A stretch of DNA of 64,000 bases from Streptomyces sp. NBC_01255 (GCF_036226445.1 NZ_CP108474.1:2480001-2544000); one strand, 5' to 3'; counted from the first letter of the stretch, positions 7,925-17,891 are shown. Numbers and translations: made by a program. Notes: generated from the sequence alone by a model not told the origin.

Positions 7925-8977
7925 GTGGACGTGTTCGTGTGCAGGGGGTGCGGCACCGCGCTGACCGCACCCTTGTCCCCCGTCGCGCTCCCCGCCCACG
8001 CCCATCAATCGGTCGGACACGTGATGCTCCCGCCACTGATGGAGCCCGGGACGTACGCCGTCGATCCGGCGCCTTCCGGGGCTCCGTGGCGCTGGGAGGG
8101 GATCGGGGAGGCCGAGGCCGAGGCCCAGGGCGTCTTCGCTCCGATGGGCTCGGTCTCCTTCGGAGCCCGGGGCCGGACCGTCGTCGCACCGGGCGACACA
8201 CGTGGCACCGTCCTGATTCCCGAGAAGTGCGACGGCGACTGCTTCGGCCCGGACGGCCGGGACGGCCCCAATCTCGCGTGCGAGCGGTGCGGCCTCCCGG
8301 TCGCGACCCGCATCGACGACTGCTCTCAATGGCAGGCGGTGTGGCTCGAACCGGACGCCGTGCGCCCTGAGCCCGCCGGAGAGCCGGCTCCCCCGCCGCT
8401 CGGCTGGGAGAGCATGACGCGGAACTCGTACAGCACACCTCCCTTCGCACCGGAGGACACCTGGCACTACCGGTGGCAGGCGGCGGCCGGATCGGCACTC
8501 GCCCATCTCCTGGTGGCCTCCGACGGCCGGCCGCTGACGCTCCCCGACGGCCCCGTCATGGATCTGCTCGGCCGCGCGGTCGCCAGGCTGCTGCCCCCGG
8601 GGCCCGCCGCGAAGTCCGTGGCCCTGGCGGGTCCCGGCCTGCGTGCCTCCGACGCTGCCGTAGCAGTGCCCGACATCGCCCTCGTACCCCGGCATCCGCG
8701 CACGGGCGAGCCCTGGAAGCCGCCGTCCGACGCCACGGTGGCCGTGCCGCTGGCCACCGAGGTCTGGGCACACCTCGCCCTCCCCCGCGAGACGTCACCG
8801 CGTCCGATGTCAGGCAGGCTCCCGGACGGTGTCCTCCGCGACGACTACCCGCTGCCCGACCGTCCGTGGAGACTGTTCGAGCCGGACCAGAAGGTGTTCC
8901 GCCGCACGCTGGCGCGGCTGCCCGCCGTCCGGCAGCCCTGGCTGCGCGCGCTCTACGACGGGCGCACCACGCCCTGA
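7925..8977 (+). CDS. Uncharacterised protein with N-terminal CxxC zinc-ribbon-like motif
   Basis: 350 residues; I do not recognise the family. GTG at 7925 follows a strong GGGGGGAG; GTG 7931 is an alternative. The N-terminus starts with CRGCGT (residues 5-10), and later Cys pairs occur in EKCDGDCFGP and ACERCGLP, so a structural metal site is plausible. About residue 165-180 there is a WHYRWQAAAG stretch. The end has WRLFEPDQKVFRRTLARLP followed by QPWLRALYDG. There is no signal peptide or membrane segment. It lies convergent with the thiamine transporter operon, 6 nt from the ATPase stop. Function unknown. Confidence 0.7.
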   Translation: MDVFVCRGCGTALTAPLSPVALPAHAHQSVGHVMLPPLMEPGTYAVDPAPSGAPWRWEGIGEAEAEAQGVFAPMGSVSFGARGRTVVAPGDTRGTVLIPEKCDGDCFGPDGRDGPNLACERCGLPVATRIDDCSQWQAVWLEPDAVRPEPAGEPAPPPLGWESMTRNSYSTPPFAPEDTWHYRWQAAAGSALAHLLVASDGRPLTLPDGPVMDLLGRAVARLLPPGPAAKSVALAGPGLRASDAAVAVPDIALVPRHPRTGEPWKPPSDATVAVPLATEVWAHLALPRETSPRPMSGRLPDGVLRDDYPLPDRPWRLFEPDQKVFRRTLARLPAVRQPWLRALYDGRTTP

Positions 8978-8983
8978 CACGGG

Positions 8984-10000
8984 TCAGTCGCCGAGCACCA
9001 CGACGTCCTCCACCGCGAACCGCACGTCCACCCCGGCCCCCTCCGCCGGCGCCTCGCTCAGCGGGAACTCCGCCTCCAGCGGCGGCCCGTCCGCCGGCCG
9101 GAGCCGTACCACGACGCGGTCGCCGCGGAAGGTCCGCGACTCGACGGTCCACGCGTCCGATGCCCCCGGGACGACACGCACCCCGCCCGGCCGGACGAGG
9201 AGCCGCCGCTCCCCCTGCGGCGAACCCTCCGGCACCGGGACCTTCCCCCACACCGTCTCCGCGACCGTCCCGGCGACCCGCGCCGCCACCACGTTGTCGA
9301 AGCCGAGGAAGCGGGCCACGAACTCCGAGGCCGGCCGCGACCACACCTCGACGGGCGCACCCGACTGGGCGATCCGCCCGTCCCGCATCACCACGACCCG
9401 GTCGGCGAGCGCGAAGGCCTCGCCCTGGTCGTGGGTGACGGCGAGGACCGTCGTCCCGAGCCGCCCGAAGAGCTGCCGCAGCTCGACGACGAGCCGCTCC
9501 CGCAGCCCCCGGTCGAGCTGCCCGAGCGGCTCGTCCAGCATGAGCAGCCGGGGTCGCGGCGCCAACGCCCTGGCCAGCGCCACCCGCTGCTGCTCGCCGC
9601 CGGAGAGCGCGGACACCGAGCGCCGCTCGGCGCCCGGCAGCCCGACGAGGTCGAGCAGCTCCCGTACGCGCTCCGCCTGCTCGGCCTTCGCGGCCCCGCG
9701 CATCCGGGGCCCGAAGGCGATGTTCCCGCCGACGTCCCGCTGCGGGAAGAGCTGGTGGTCCTGGAACATCAGCCCGACGCCGCGCCGGTGCACCGGCACA
9801 CCCGCCTGGTCGGCGCCCCCGAGCAGCACCCGGCCGCCGTCGAGCGCCTGGAGTCCGGCGACGACCCGGAGCAGTGTGGACTTGCCGCTGCCGCTGGGAC
9901 CGAGCACGCACACGATCTCGTGCTCGGCGACCTCCAGGTCCACGGCGTCGAGCGCGGCCCGTTCCCCGAACCGTACGGTCGCGTCCTGGATCGAAAGCAT
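8984..10000 (-). CDS. thiQ: Thiamine-type ABC transporter ATP-binding protein
   Basis: 338-residue ABC ATPase. Walker A GPSGSGKST is at residues 34-42, the signature is in LSGGEQQRVALARAL and Walker B in LLMLDEPLGQLD. It is longer than E. coli ThiQ and has a C-terminal extension of about 110 residues resembling the TOBE-type regulatory domain of Fe3+/spermidine importers. The ATG (9998-10000) overlaps the permease stop by 1 nt (TGATG), so it is translationally coupled. A TPP riboswitch heads the operon, which points to thiamine or its phosphates as substrate. Confidence 0.85.
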   Translation of the reverse strand: MLSIQDATVRFGERAALDAVDLEVAEHEIVCVLGPSGSGKSTLLRVVAGLQALDGGRVLLGGADQAGVPVHRRGVGLMFQDHQLFPQRDVGGNIAFGPRMRGAAKAEQAERVRELLDLVGLPGAERRSVSALSGGEQQRVALARALAPRPRLLMLDEPLGQLDRGLRERLVVELRQLFGRLGTTVLAVTHDQGEAFALADRVVVMRDGRIAQSGAPVEVWSRPASEFVARFLGFDNVVAARVAGTVAETVWGKVPVPEGSPQGERRLLVRPGGVRVVPGASDAWTVESRTFRGDRVVVRLRPADGPPLEAEFPLSEAPAEGAGVDVRFAVEDVVVLGD

Positions 10001-11694
10001 CAGAACTCCCCGGAGGTCCGCTCGGTGCGCAGCCGTTCCAGCAGGAGCAGGGACACCGCGCACACCACCATCAGAATCGTCGAGAGGGCCATCGCCTGGC
10101 CGTAGTTGAGCTCGCCCGGCCGCCCGAGCAGCCGGGCCACCGCCACCGGCAGCGTCGGGCTGTCCGGGCGGGCGATGAAGACGGTCGCGCCGAACTCCCC
10201 GAGCGAGACGGCGAAGGCGAACCCGGCAGCGATGAGGAGCGCCCGCCGCACCAGCGGCAGATCCACCTCCCGCCAGGCCCGCCACGGTGACGCGCCGAGC
10301 ACAGCCGCCGCCTCCCGCAGCCGCTCGTCGACCGCCCGCAGCACCGGCAGCATCGTCCGTACGACGAAGGGGACGCCGACCAGGGCCTGGGCGAGCGGTA
10401 CGAGGATCCAGCTGGCCCGCAGGTCGAACGGCGGCTCGTCGAGCGTGATGAGGAACCCGAAGCCGACGGTGACGGCCGAGACCCCGAGCGGCAGCATGAG
10501 CAGCGCGTCGAAGCCCCGCACGAGCCGCCCGGCCCTCCTCGTGAGCGCGGCCGCCGCGAGACCGCCGATCAGCACCGCGATGCCCGTGGCGGCCGCCGCG
10601 TACCGCAGCGAGTTCCCGATCGCCTCCAGCGGCGGCACCAGGAATGTGCCGGCCTCGTCGAGCGACCCGAGCGCCCGGTAGTAGCCGAGCCCGTACCCCT
10701 GCGGCCCGGCGAAGGAGCGCTCCACGAGCACGCCCAGCGGCAGCAGGATCAGCAGCGCCACCGAGACGAGGACGCCCGCGAGCAGCGCCCACTGTCCGAA
10801 TCCGCGCGGCCGGCGCGCGGTCGTCTCCGGCGGGACGAGCCGCAGCGCGGTCTCCCGCCGCCGTACCGTCCGGGCGTGCACGGCCAGGATCGCCCCGACC
10901 GCGGCGAACTGGACGAGGGTGAGGACGGCGGCCGTCGGCAGGTCGAGCAGCCGGGCGGTCTGCCGGTAGATCTCGGCCTCCAGGGTGGAGTACCCGTCCC
11001 CGCCGAGGATCTGTACGACACCGAAGGAGGTGAACGTGAAGAGGAAGACCATCAGGGCGGCCGCCGACACCGCCGGCACGAGCGCCGGCAGGGTCACCGT
11101 CCGCCAGGCCGTCCAGCGCGAGGCGCCGAGGACCCGGGCGGCCTCCTCCTGGCGCGGGTCGAGCTGGGACCAGAGGCCGCCGACGGTCCGTACGACCACC
11201 GCGTAGTTGAAGAAGACGTGCGCGAGGAGGATCGCCCAGACGCTGGTGTCGAGCCGCAGCCCCCACAGCTCGTCCGTCAGACCGCCCCGGCCGACGACCG
11301 CCAGGAAGGCCGTGCCGACGAGGACGGTCGGCAGCACGAACGGGACCGTGACCACGGCCCGCAGCACGCTCTTCCCGGGGAAGTCGAAGCGGGCGAAGAC
11401 GTACGCGCCGGGCAGCGCCACGAGCAGTGTCAGACCGGTGGAGGCGGCCGCCTGCCACACGGTGAAGCCGAGCACGTCGAGGATGTCCGGCCGGCTCAGC
11501 GTCTCGCCGACCCGGCCGAACCGCCAGACGCCGTCGGGCCGCAGCCCGCGTTCGACGATCGACGCGACGGGCCAGGCGAAGAAGACCCCGAAGAACGCGA
11601 CGGGCAGGGCCATCAGCCCCAGCCGCGTCGCGCTCCCCCGCAGGTCGCGGACCGGCCCTACTTCAGAACGAGCGACGACCACTGCTGGATCCAC
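10000..11694 (-). CDS. thiP: Fused two-domain ABC permease, thiamine-type
   Basis: 564 residues containing two copies of the binding-protein-dependent permease domain, as in ThiP and FbpB. Each has an EAA loop: EEAARVLGASRWTAWR in the first half and REAAAVLGASPWRAWR in the second. About 12 hydrophobic segments are expected. The GTG at 11694 lies 37 nt inside the end of the binding-protein gene; GTG 11682 or an internal ATG near LMALPVAFFG could be the true start, and no good ribosome-binding site decides it. It sits between the binding-protein and ATPase genes in one operon. Confidence 0.85.
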   Translation of the reverse strand: MDPAVVVARSEVGPVRDLRGSATRLGLMALPVAFFGVFFAWPVASIVERGLRPDGVWRFGRVGETLSRPDILDVLGFTVWQAAASTGLTLLVALPGAYVFARFDFPGKSVLRAVVTVPFVLPTVLVGTAFLAVVGRGGLTDELWGLRLDTSVWAILLAHVFFNYAVVVRTVGGLWSQLDPRQEEAARVLGASRWTAWRTVTLPALVPAVSAAALMVFLFTFTSFGVVQILGGDGYSTLEAEIYRQTARLLDLPTAAVLTLVQFAAVGAILAVHARTVRRRETALRLVPPETTARRPRGFGQWALLAGVLVSVALLILLPLGVLVERSFAGPQGYGLGYYRALGSLDEAGTFLVPPLEAIGNSLRYAAAATGIAVLIGGLAAAALTRRAGRLVRGFDALLMLPLGVSAVTVGFGFLITLDEPPFDLRASWILVPLAQALVGVPFVVRTMLPVLRAVDERLREAAAVLGASPWRAWREVDLPLVRRALLIAAGFAFAVSLGEFGATVFIARPDSPTLPVAVARLLGRPGELNYGQAMALSTILMVVCAVSLLLLERLRTERTSGEF

Positions 11695-12773
11695 GCGTCA
11701 CGCTTCTCGGCGATCTTCTCGGGCGCCATGGTCTCCGGCTCGTCGACGACCACACCGTGCTTCGTGAACAGCTCCGGCAGCGTCGCGTCCTTCGCGACCG
11801 GGTTGACGAACATCTGGAGCGGCATGTCGTCCTGGAACTTCTTCGAGATCAGGAAGTCGATCAGCGCCTTGCCGCCCTCGGGGTTCTTCGCGCCGTTCAG
11901 CAGGCCCGCGAACTCGATCTGCCGGAAGCAGGTGCCGGTGGAGACCCCGGTCGGAGCCACCTTCGGCTGCGGCTCGCCGTACAGCACCTCGACCGGCGGG
12001 CTGGAGGCGTACGACACGACGAGCGGCCGGTCGCCCTTGGCCTGCTTGCCGCCGGCCGAACCGGAGAACTCCTGGTTGTAGGCGAGCTCCCAGCTGTCGA
12101 CGGTCTTCACGCCGTTGTCCTTCAGCTTCTTCCAGTAGTCCTGCCAGCCCTCGTCGCCGTACTTCGCGGCCGTACCGAGGAGGAAGCCGAGGCCCGGGGA
12201 GGACCGCTCGGGGTTCTCGACGACGAGCAGGTCCTTGTACGCCGGCTTCGCCAGGTCGTCGAAGGTCTGCGGCGGCGCCAGCTTCTTGTCGGCGAAGTAC
12301 TTCTTGTCGTAGTTGACGCAGATGTCGCCGGAGTCGACCGGGGTGACCCGCTGCTCCTTGTCGAGGCGGTACGCGGCCGGGATCCGGTCCACGCCCTTCG
12401 CCTCGTACGGGACGAAGATCCCGTTGTCGAGGGCGCGGGAGAGCAGGGTGTTGTCGACGCCGAAGAAGACGTCGCCCTGCGGGGAGCCCTTGGTCAGGAT
12501 CTCCTTGTTGACGGCCTCGCCTGCGTCGCCTGCCTTGAGGACCTTGACCGTGTATCCGGTCTCCTTCTTGAACTCCGCCAGCACCTCCTTGGAGGCGTTG
12601 AAGGAGTCGTGACTCACGAGGGTCACGGTCTTCGACACGGGCTTGCCGGACGTGTCCGCCTCACCCTTGGCACCGGACTCGGTGCCGCAGGCGGCGAGGG
12701 TGGTGACGCCCAGCGCCGCGACGAGCGCGACGGCAGCCATCTTCTTGGTGCTCGCCGAAATGGTGGTGCTCAC
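11658..12773 (-). CDS. thiB: Thiamine ABC transporter substrate-binding lipoprotein
   Basis: 371 residues. The signal sequence ends in lipobox LAAC with Cys29, so it is exported and lipid anchored. The mature protein has features of the ThiB/TbpA group: VTLVSHDSFNASKEVLAEFK, GDVFFGVDNTLLSRAL, VVSYASSPPVEVLYGE and a final KHGVVVDEPETMAPEK. GTG at 12773 is preceded by aggagg (complement of 12781-12786). It is the first gene after the TPP riboswitch, which supports thiamine rather than iron as ligand. Confidence 0.88.
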   Translation of the reverse strand: MSTTISASTKKMAAVALVAALGVTTLAACGTESGAKGEADTSGKPVSKTVTLVSHDSFNASKEVLAEFKKETGYTVKVLKAGDAGEAVNKEILTKGSPQGDVFFGVDNTLLSRALDNGIFVPYEAKGVDRIPAAYRLDKEQRVTPVDSGDICVNYDKKYFADKKLAPPQTFDDLAKPAYKDLLVVENPERSSPGLGFLLGTAAKYGDEGWQDYWKKLKDNGVKTVDSWELAYNQEFSGSAGGKQAKGDRPLVVSYASSPPVEVLYGEPQPKVAPTGVSTGTCFRQIEFAGLLNGAKNPEGGKALIDFLISKKFQDDMPLQMFVNPVAKDATLPELFTKHGVVVDEPETMAPEKIAEKRDAWIQQWSSLVLK

Positions 12774-12809
12774 TGAGATTCCTCCTGGGTATGACCAGGA
12801 AGAGACGCG

Positions 12810-12849
12810 GCCCTGCCCACGTCCGGCGGAACCCGGACGCGGGCAGGGC
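12810..12849 (-). terminator. 16-bp hairpin between TPP aptamer and thiB start
   Basis: On the minus strand 12849-12834 pairs with 12825-12810 over 16 consecutive pairs (one G-U). It lies after the aptamer and about 37 nt before the thiB start. It is a strong candidate for the expression platform, acting as a riboswitch-controlled terminator. A T-run is absent. Confidence 0.65.
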
Positions 12850-12864
12850 GCAACAGCTTGAGTT

Positions 12865-12963
12865 AACGACCGAACTTCCTACCCAGAATGACCTGGGCAA
12901 GGTTCAGAGGGTCTGCGGTCCTACGGTGACCGCACTCTCAGCGCTGTGGCGCTCCCCTGTCGG
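12865..12963 (-). promoter_or_regulatory. TPP riboswitch (THI element)
   Basis: On the minus strand the conserved blocks appear in order: AGGGGAGC, then GCTGAGAGTGCGG (CTGAGA is the complement of 12936-12941), the complementary arm CCGCAGACCCTCTGAACC (GACCCTCTGAACC is the complement of 12901-12913), and finally CCAGGTCATTCTGGGTAGGAAG. These match the THI-box consensus CUGAGA...ACCCUUUGAACCUG...CUGG-UAAUxCCAG-GUAGGGA. It lies between the rlmN stop and thiB and should shut down the transporter operon when thiamine pyrophosphate is abundant. Confidence 0.95.
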
Positions 12964-12997
12964 AATATGGAGATGTGTTCGAGCTCAGAGTACAAGG

Positions 12998-14110
12998 TCA
13001 GCGCTCGGAGGCCGCCAGCTGTCCACAGGCACCGTCGATCTCCTGGCCTCGGGTGTCCCGGACGGTCACCGGAACGCCGTGGCGGGCGATGGCGTCGACG
13101 AAGGCCCGCTCGTCCTCCGGACGGGACGCCGTCCACTTCGAACCGGGCGTCGGGTTCAGCGGGATCAGGTTGACGTGCACCCGCTTGTTCTTCAGCAGCT
13201 TGCCGAGGAGGTCTCCGCGCCACGCCTGGTCGTTGATGTCGCGGATGAGCGCGTACTCGATGGAGATCCGGCGGCCCGACTTCTCCGCGTACTCCCAGGC
13301 GGCGTCGAGGACCTCGCGGACCTTCCAGCGGGTGTTCACCGGCACGAGGGTGTCGCGCAGCTCGTCGTCGGGGGCGTGCAGCGAGACCGCGAGGCGGCAC
13401 TTGAAGCCCTCGTCGGCGAAGCGCTGCATCGCCGGCACGAGACCGACCGTGGACACGGTGATCCCGCGCTGCGAGAGTCCCAGGCCGTCCGGCTCGGGGT
13501 CGGTGAGCCGCCGGATCGCGCCGACGACCCGCTTGTAGTTGGCGAGCGGCTCGCCCATGCCCATGAACACGATGTTCGAGAGGCGCGCCGGCCCACCGGG
13601 CACCTCGCCGTCCCGCAGGGACCGCATGCCGTCCACGATCTGGTGCACGATCTCGGCGGTCGACAGGTTCCGGTCGAGCCCCGCCTGCCCGGTCGCGCAG
13701 AACGGGCAGTTCATGCCGCAGCCGGCCTGCGAGGAGATGCACATGGTCACCCGCTCCGGGTAGCGCATGAGCACCGACTCCACGAGCGTGCCGTCGTGCA
13801 GCCGCCACAGGGTCTTACGGGTGGTGTCGTCGTCGCACGAGATGTGCCGCACGACGGACATCAGGTCGGGCAGCAGCTCGCCGGCCAGCTTCTCCCGCGA
13901 GGCCGCCGGGATGTCGGTCCACTGCGCGGGGTCGTGCGTGTACCGAGCGAAGTAGTGCTGCGAGAGCTGCTTGGCGCGGAACGGCTTCTCGCCGATCGCG
14001 GCGACGGCTTCCTTGCGCTCGGCGGGCGTCAGGTCGGCCAGGTGCCGCGGCGGCTTCTTGGCTCCCTTGGGGGCGATGAAAGTGAGTTCTCCGGGCACTG
14101 GACGGGCCAC
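12998..14110 (-). CDS. rlmN: Dual-specificity RNA methyltransferase RlmN
   Basis: 370-residue radical SAM enzyme that methylates C2 of A2503 in 23S rRNA (and A37 of some tRNAs). The CxxxCxxC iron-sulfur motif is at Cys131, Cys135 and Cys138 ([13 protein letters not shown]). The SAM-binding [14 protein letters not shown] follows, and the catalytic C-terminal Cys is in DGACGQLAA. The length is normal. It is followed on the minus strand by the riboswitch-controlled thiamine operon, whose promoter probably lies at its 3' end. Confidence 0.97.
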   Translation of the reverse strand: MARPVPGELTFIAPKGAKKPPRHLADLTPAERKEAVAAIGEKPFRAKQLSQHYFARYTHDPAQWTDIPAASREKLAGELLPDLMSVVRHISCDDDTTRKTLWRLHDGTLVESVLMRYPERVTMCISSQAGCGMNCPFCATGQAGLDRNLSTAEIVHQIVDGMRSLRDGEVPGGPARLSNIVFMGMGEPLANYKRVVGAIRRLTDPEPDGLGLSQRGITVSTVGLVPAMQRFADEGFKCRLAVSLHAPDDELRDTLVPVNTRWKVREVLDAAWEYAEKSGRRISIEYALIRDINDQAWRGDLLGKLLKNKRVHVNLIPLNPTPGSKWTASRPEDERAFVDAIARHGVPVTVRDTRGQEIDGACGQLAASER

Positions 14111-14230
14111 GATCGGGTGTCTCCTCAGACGGCACGAGGTCCGGACAGCCCCGCGTCGGCGGGAAGCGCGGCATGACGATGCCGAAGCCAGGAGACCTCA
14201 CTGGAGCGCCCTCGCGGCGGCGAGGACGGC

Positions 14231-14266
14231 GGAAGGGCCCGCGGCGCACGCGCCACGAGCCCTTCC
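14231..14266 (-). terminator. Terminator hairpin after cdsA
   Basis: ggaagggc (14231-14238) pairs with gcccttcc (14259-14266), with further GC-rich pairing inside the loop. It lies 54 nt after the cdsA stop on the minus strand. Confidence 0.6.
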
Positions 14267-14319
14267 AGAGTACCCGCTGTCCGTCAACCGTCTCCGACGG
14301 CCGGAAATCGACCGGCCGG

Positions 14320-15423
14320 TCAGCCCGTCCCCACGAACAGCGCGAGCAGCAGCCACACCACCGGCGCCGTCGGCAGCAACGAGTCCAGCCGGTCCATGAT
14401 GCCCCCGTGGCCCGGGAGCAGCGTGCCCATGTCCTTGATGCCGAGATCGCGCTTGATCATCGACTCGCCGAGGTCACCGAGCGTCGCGCTCGCCGCCACC
14501 GCCAGACCGAGGACCAGACCCTGCCACCAGGTCCCGTCGTCGATCATGAACTCCATGCACAGCGCGCCCGCCGCCATCGCGAAGGCCACCGCGCCGCCGA
14601 GACCCTCGCGGGTCTTGCCGGGGCTGATCCTCGGCGCCAGCTTGTGCTTGCCGAAGCGCCAGCCGACCGCGTACGCACCGGTGTCGCTGACCACCGTCAG
14701 GATCAGGAAGGTCAGCACCCGCTGCGGACCGTCGTCCGCGGTGAGCAGCATCGCCACGAACGTCGCCAGGAACGGCACGTAGAACGCGGCGAAGACACCC
14801 GCCGTGACGTCCTTCAGGTAGCCCTCGGGGGGCTCCGTCATCCGCCAGACGAGTACCGCGAGCGCCGTCAGCGCCATCGCCACCCAGGCGCCCTCGGGGC
14901 CCCGGACGTAGCCGGCGACGACCATCGCCGCACCGCCGACCGCGAGCGGCACCAGCGGAGCCTTGATGGCCTTGCGCTCCTGCAGTCGGGACGTCAGCTC
15001 CCACAGCCCGACGACCACGGCGACCGCGATCACCCCGACGAACGCCGGCTTCCAGATGAACAGCGACGCGACGATGACCGCGCCGAGACCGACCCCGACC
15101 CCTATGGCCGCGCCCAGGTCACGCCCCGCGCTCTTTTTCGGCCGGGGCGCCGTCGGCGCGGGCGGCGGAGGCGGGGTGGGGCTGGACATGGGCTCCTGCG
15201 GGTGCTCGTGCGGCGTCTCGTCACGGAACAGGGGACCGCTCTGGTGAGCGGCCCCCCGGCCGTGACCGTCCTGGAATCCGCCGGCGGGAACGTCGGGCAC
15301 GATGGGCATGGGCCGAGTCTGCGCCGCCTGATGCCGATCGTATGCGGGACCCGCCGGGGCAGGCCCCTGGTCGGGTCCCCGGCGGCCGCTGCCGCCCGGG
15401 GCCCCCCAGGAAGAGTCGTTCAT
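14320..15423 (-). CDS. cdsA: Phosphatidate cytidylyltransferase
   Basis: Membrane enzyme that makes CDP-diacylglycerol from phosphatidate and CTP, at the head of phospholipid synthesis. The family signature lies near the C-terminus: SATLGDLGESMIKRDLG and KDMGTLLPGHGGIMDRLDS. SDTGAYAVGWRFG and ISPGKTREG precede it. The protein has 367 residues with about 8 membrane segments. The first about 105 residues are a long polar, proline-rich cytoplasmic extension. ATG 15423 overlaps the frr stop by 1 nt (TGATG). An internal start near MSSPTPPPPP would give a shorter form. Confidence 0.95.
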   Translation of the reverse strand: MNDSSWGAPGGSGRRGPDQGPAPAGPAYDRHQAAQTRPMPIVPDVPAGGFQDGHGRGAAHQSGPLFRDETPHEHPQEPMSSPTPPPPPAPTAPRPKKSAGRDLGAAIGVGVGLGAVIVASLFIWKPAFVGVIAVAVVVGLWELTSRLQERKAIKAPLVPLAVGGAAMVVAGYVRGPEGAWVAMALTALAVLVWRMTEPPEGYLKDVTAGVFAAFYVPFLATFVAMLLTADDGPQRVLTFLILTVVSDTGAYAVGWRFGKHKLAPRISPGKTREGLGGAVAFAMAAGALCMEFMIDDGTWWQGLVLGLAVAASATLGDLGESMIKRDLGIKDMGTLLPGHGGIMDRLDSLLPTAPVVWLLLALFVGTG

Positions 15424-15983
15424 CAGACCTCGAGCAGCTCGGCTTCCTTGTGCTTGAGCAGCTCGTCCACCTGCGCGACGTACTTCGCGGTGGTGTCGTC
15501 GAGCTCCTTCTCGGCGCGACGGCCGTCGTCCTCGCCGACCTCGCCGTCCTTGACGAGCTTGTCGATGGACTCCTTGGCCTTGCGGCGCACGGCGCGGATC
15601 GAGATCTTCGAGTCCTCGGCCTTGCTCTTGGCCACCTTGATGTACTCCCGGCGGCGCTCCTCGGTCAGCTCGGGGAACACCACCCGGATGATGTTGCCGT
15701 CGTTGCTCGGGTTGACACCGAGGTCCGAGTCGCGGATCGCCTGCTCGATGTTGCGCAGCGCGCTCTTGTCGAACGGGGTCACCACGGCCATGCGCGGCTC
15801 CGGAACGGAGAACGACGCCAGCTGGTTGATGGGGGTGATGGCACCGTAGTAGTCCGCCACGATCTTGTTGAACATCGCCGGGTGCGCACGGCCGGTGCGG
15901 ATCGCGGCGAAGTCCTCCTTGGCGACCACGACGGCCTTCTCCATCTTCTCCTCGGCCTCGAGGAGGGTCTCTTCGATCACCAC
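15423..15983 (-). CDS. frr: Ribosome recycling factor
   Basis: 186 residues, the normal length. It splits post-termination ribosomes together with EF-G. Typical segments include [27 protein letters not shown] and [17 protein letters not shown]. It sits between pyrH and cdsA, the usual bacterial rpsB-tsf-pyrH-frr-cdsA order. Confidence 0.98.
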   Translation of the reverse strand: MVIEETLLEAEEKMEKAVVVAKEDFAAIRTGRAHPAMFNKIVADYYGAITPINQLASFSVPEPRMAVVTPFDKSALRNIEQAIRDSDLGVNPSNDGNIIRVVFPELTEERRREYIKVAKSKAEDSKISIRAVRRKAKESIDKLVKDGEVGEDDGRRAEKELDDTTAKYVAQVDELLKHKEAELLEV

Positions 15984-16077
15984 ATGCTCCTGCGTGTCGT
16001 CGCGTTGTGTCCTGCACGGTGGGTACGACCGGCAGGGCTCTGTCCATCCCCTTGCGGGGCGGTTCCCGGTTCGGGTG

Positions 16078-16842
16078 TCAGGCCCGGGTGCCCTGGTCGC
16101 TCACGAGCGTGCCGATCTTCTCACCCTTCACCGCGCGAGCGATATTGCCCTCGGTGAGCAGTTCGAAGACGAGGATCGGGAGCTTGTTGTCCCGGCACAG
16201 GGTGATGGCGGTGGCGTCGGCGACCTTGAGGTCGCGGGAGAGCACCTCGCCGTACTCCAGCGCGTCGAACTTGACCGCGTTGGGGTTGGCCTTCGGGTCG
16301 GAGTCGTAGACCCCGTCCACGCCGTTCTTGCCCATGAGCAGGGCCTCGGCGTCGATCTCCAGGGCCCGCTGGGCCGCGGTGGTGTCGGTGGAGAAGTAGG
16401 GCATGCCCATGCCCGCGCCGAAGATGACCACGCGGCCCTTCTCCAGGTGGCGCACGGCGCGCAGCGGAATGTACGGCTCGGCGACCTGGCCCATGGTGAT
16501 GGCGGTCTGGACGCGCGAGTCGATGCCTTCCTTCTCCAGGAAGTCCTGGAGGGCGAGGCAGTTCATCACGGTGCCGAGCATGCCCATGTAGTCGGAGCGG
16601 GCCCGGTCCATGCCGCGCTGCTGGAGCTCGGCGCCACGGAAGAAGTTGCCGCCGCCGATCACCACCGCGATCTCCGCGCCGTCGCGTACGACCGCCGCGA
16701 TCTCACGCGCGATGGCGTGCACGACGTTGGGGTCGACGCCCAGGCCCGTACCGCCGGAGAAGGCTTCTCCGGACAGCTTCAGCATGTAGCGGCCGGCCTT
16801 TTTGCCGTTGTTGTCGTCGCCCTGTACGGCGCCCTGGTTCAT
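16078..16842 (-). CDS. pyrH: Uridylate kinase
   Basis: 254 residues, amino-acid-kinase fold; phosphorylates UMP to [15 protein letters not shown] marks the N-terminal phosphate loop, [11 protein letters not shown] and [14 protein letters not shown] follow. ATG at 16842 has gaggag at ideal spacing; the GTG at 16860 is less likely. The gene lies downstream of tsf behind a strong hairpin. Confidence 0.97.
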   Translation of the reverse strand: MNQGAVQGDDNNGKKAGRYMLKLSGEAFSGGTGLGVDPNVVHAIAREIAAVVRDGAEIAVVIGGGNFFRGAELQQRGMDRARSDYMGMLGTVMNCLALQDFLEKEGIDSRVQTAITMGQVAEPYIPLRAVRHLEKGRVVIFGAGMGMPYFSTDTTAAQRALEIDAEALLMGKNGVDGVYDSDPKANPNAVKFDALEYGEVLSRDLKVADATAITLCRDNKLPILVFELLTEGNIARAVKGEKIGTLVSDQGTRA

Positions 16843-16867
16843 GGAGATCTCCTCGTGCACATACGAA

Positions 16868-16917
16868 GGAGGCCATTGCCTTGGGTCCTCGCGGTATCCC
16901 GTACGGCAATGGCCTCC
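16868..16917 (-). terminator. 13-bp hairpin between tsf and pyrH
   Basis: ggaggccattgcc (16868-16880) pairs perfectly with ggcaatggcctcc (16905-16917). It lies between the tsf stop and the pyrH start. It probably ends or attenuates the rpsB-tsf transcript, giving pyrH its own promoter. Confidence 0.75.
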
Positions 16918-17005
16918 TCGTCAGATCTGCGGTCGTCCTGCGCGGGGGCGGACGACTGCCTCAGACCCTACCGGGGTCCGGTGTCCGTCGCGTTCGCGGA
17001 CGGAC

Positions 17006-17842
17006 TCAGATGCCGACCTTGATGCGGGTGAAACGCTTCAGGGTGACACCGGCCTCGTCCAGGACCTGCTGGACGGACTTCTTGTTGTCAAGGGCGTACG
17101 GCTGACCGAGCAGCGTCGCGTCCTTGAAGAAGCCGTTCACGCGACCCTCGACGATCTTCGGGAGCGCGGCCTCGGGCTTGCCCTCGGCGCGGGTGGTCTC
17201 CTCGGCGACGCGACGCTCGGTCTCGATGACCTCGGCCGGGACGTCCTCACGGGTGAGGTACTTCGGCGCGAAGGCGGCGATGTGCTGGGCGACACCCTTG
17301 GCGACGGCGGCGTCGGCCTTGTCGAACTCGACGAGGACACCGATCTGCGGCGGGAGGTCCGGCATCGTGCGGTGCATGTACGCGAAGACGAAGCCGTCGG
17401 CGTACTGCGCGAAGCGGTCCAGGACGATCTTCTCGCCGAGGTTGGCGTTGGCCTCGTCGACGAACGCCTGCACGGTCTTGCCGGCCTCGATCTCGGAGGC
17501 GAGCAGCGCCTCCAGGTCGGCCGGGGCGGTCTTCGCGACGTGCTCGGCGAGCTCGGCGGCGACGGCCTGGAACTTGTCACCCTTGGCGACGAAGTCCGTC
17601 TCGCACTTCAGCTCGACGAGGACACCGGAGGTGTTGTCGTCGGCGATGAGGGAGACCACGGCGCCGTTCTCGGCAGAGCGGCCCTCGCGCTTGGCGACAC
17701 CCTTCTGGCCCTTGATGCGCAGCGCCTCGACGGCCTTGTCGACGTTGCCGTCGGCCTCGTCCAGGGCCTTCTTGCAGTCCATCATGCCGGCGCCGGTGAG
17801 CTCGCGGAGCTTCTTGACGTCAGCGGCGGTGTAGTTCGCCAT
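17006..17842 (-). CDS. tsf: Translation elongation factor Ts
   Basis: 278 residues; nucleotide exchange factor for EF-Tu. The N-terminal TDVGF-like contact region appears as [34 protein letters not shown] and the dimer core [16 protein letters not shown] follow. It is downstream of rpsB in the standard order. Confidence 0.98.
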   Translation of the reverse strand: MANYTAADVKKLRELTGAGMMDCKKALDEADGNVDKAVEALRIKGQKGVAKREGRSAENGAVVSLIADDNTSGVLVELKCETDFVAKGDKFQAVAAELAEHVAKTAPADLEALLASEIEAGKTVQAFVDEANANLGEKIVLDRFAQYADGFVFAYMHRTMPDLPPQIGVLVEFDKADAAVAKGVAQHIAAFAPKYLTREDVPAEVIETERRVAEETTRAEGKPEAALPKIVEGRVNGFFKDATLLGQPYALDNKKSVQQVLDEAGVTLKRFTRIKVGI

Positions 17843-17891
17843 GAGTCTGTTTCTCTCTCGAAGTCTGAAAGATCGGGCGGGTCCACGGGTG

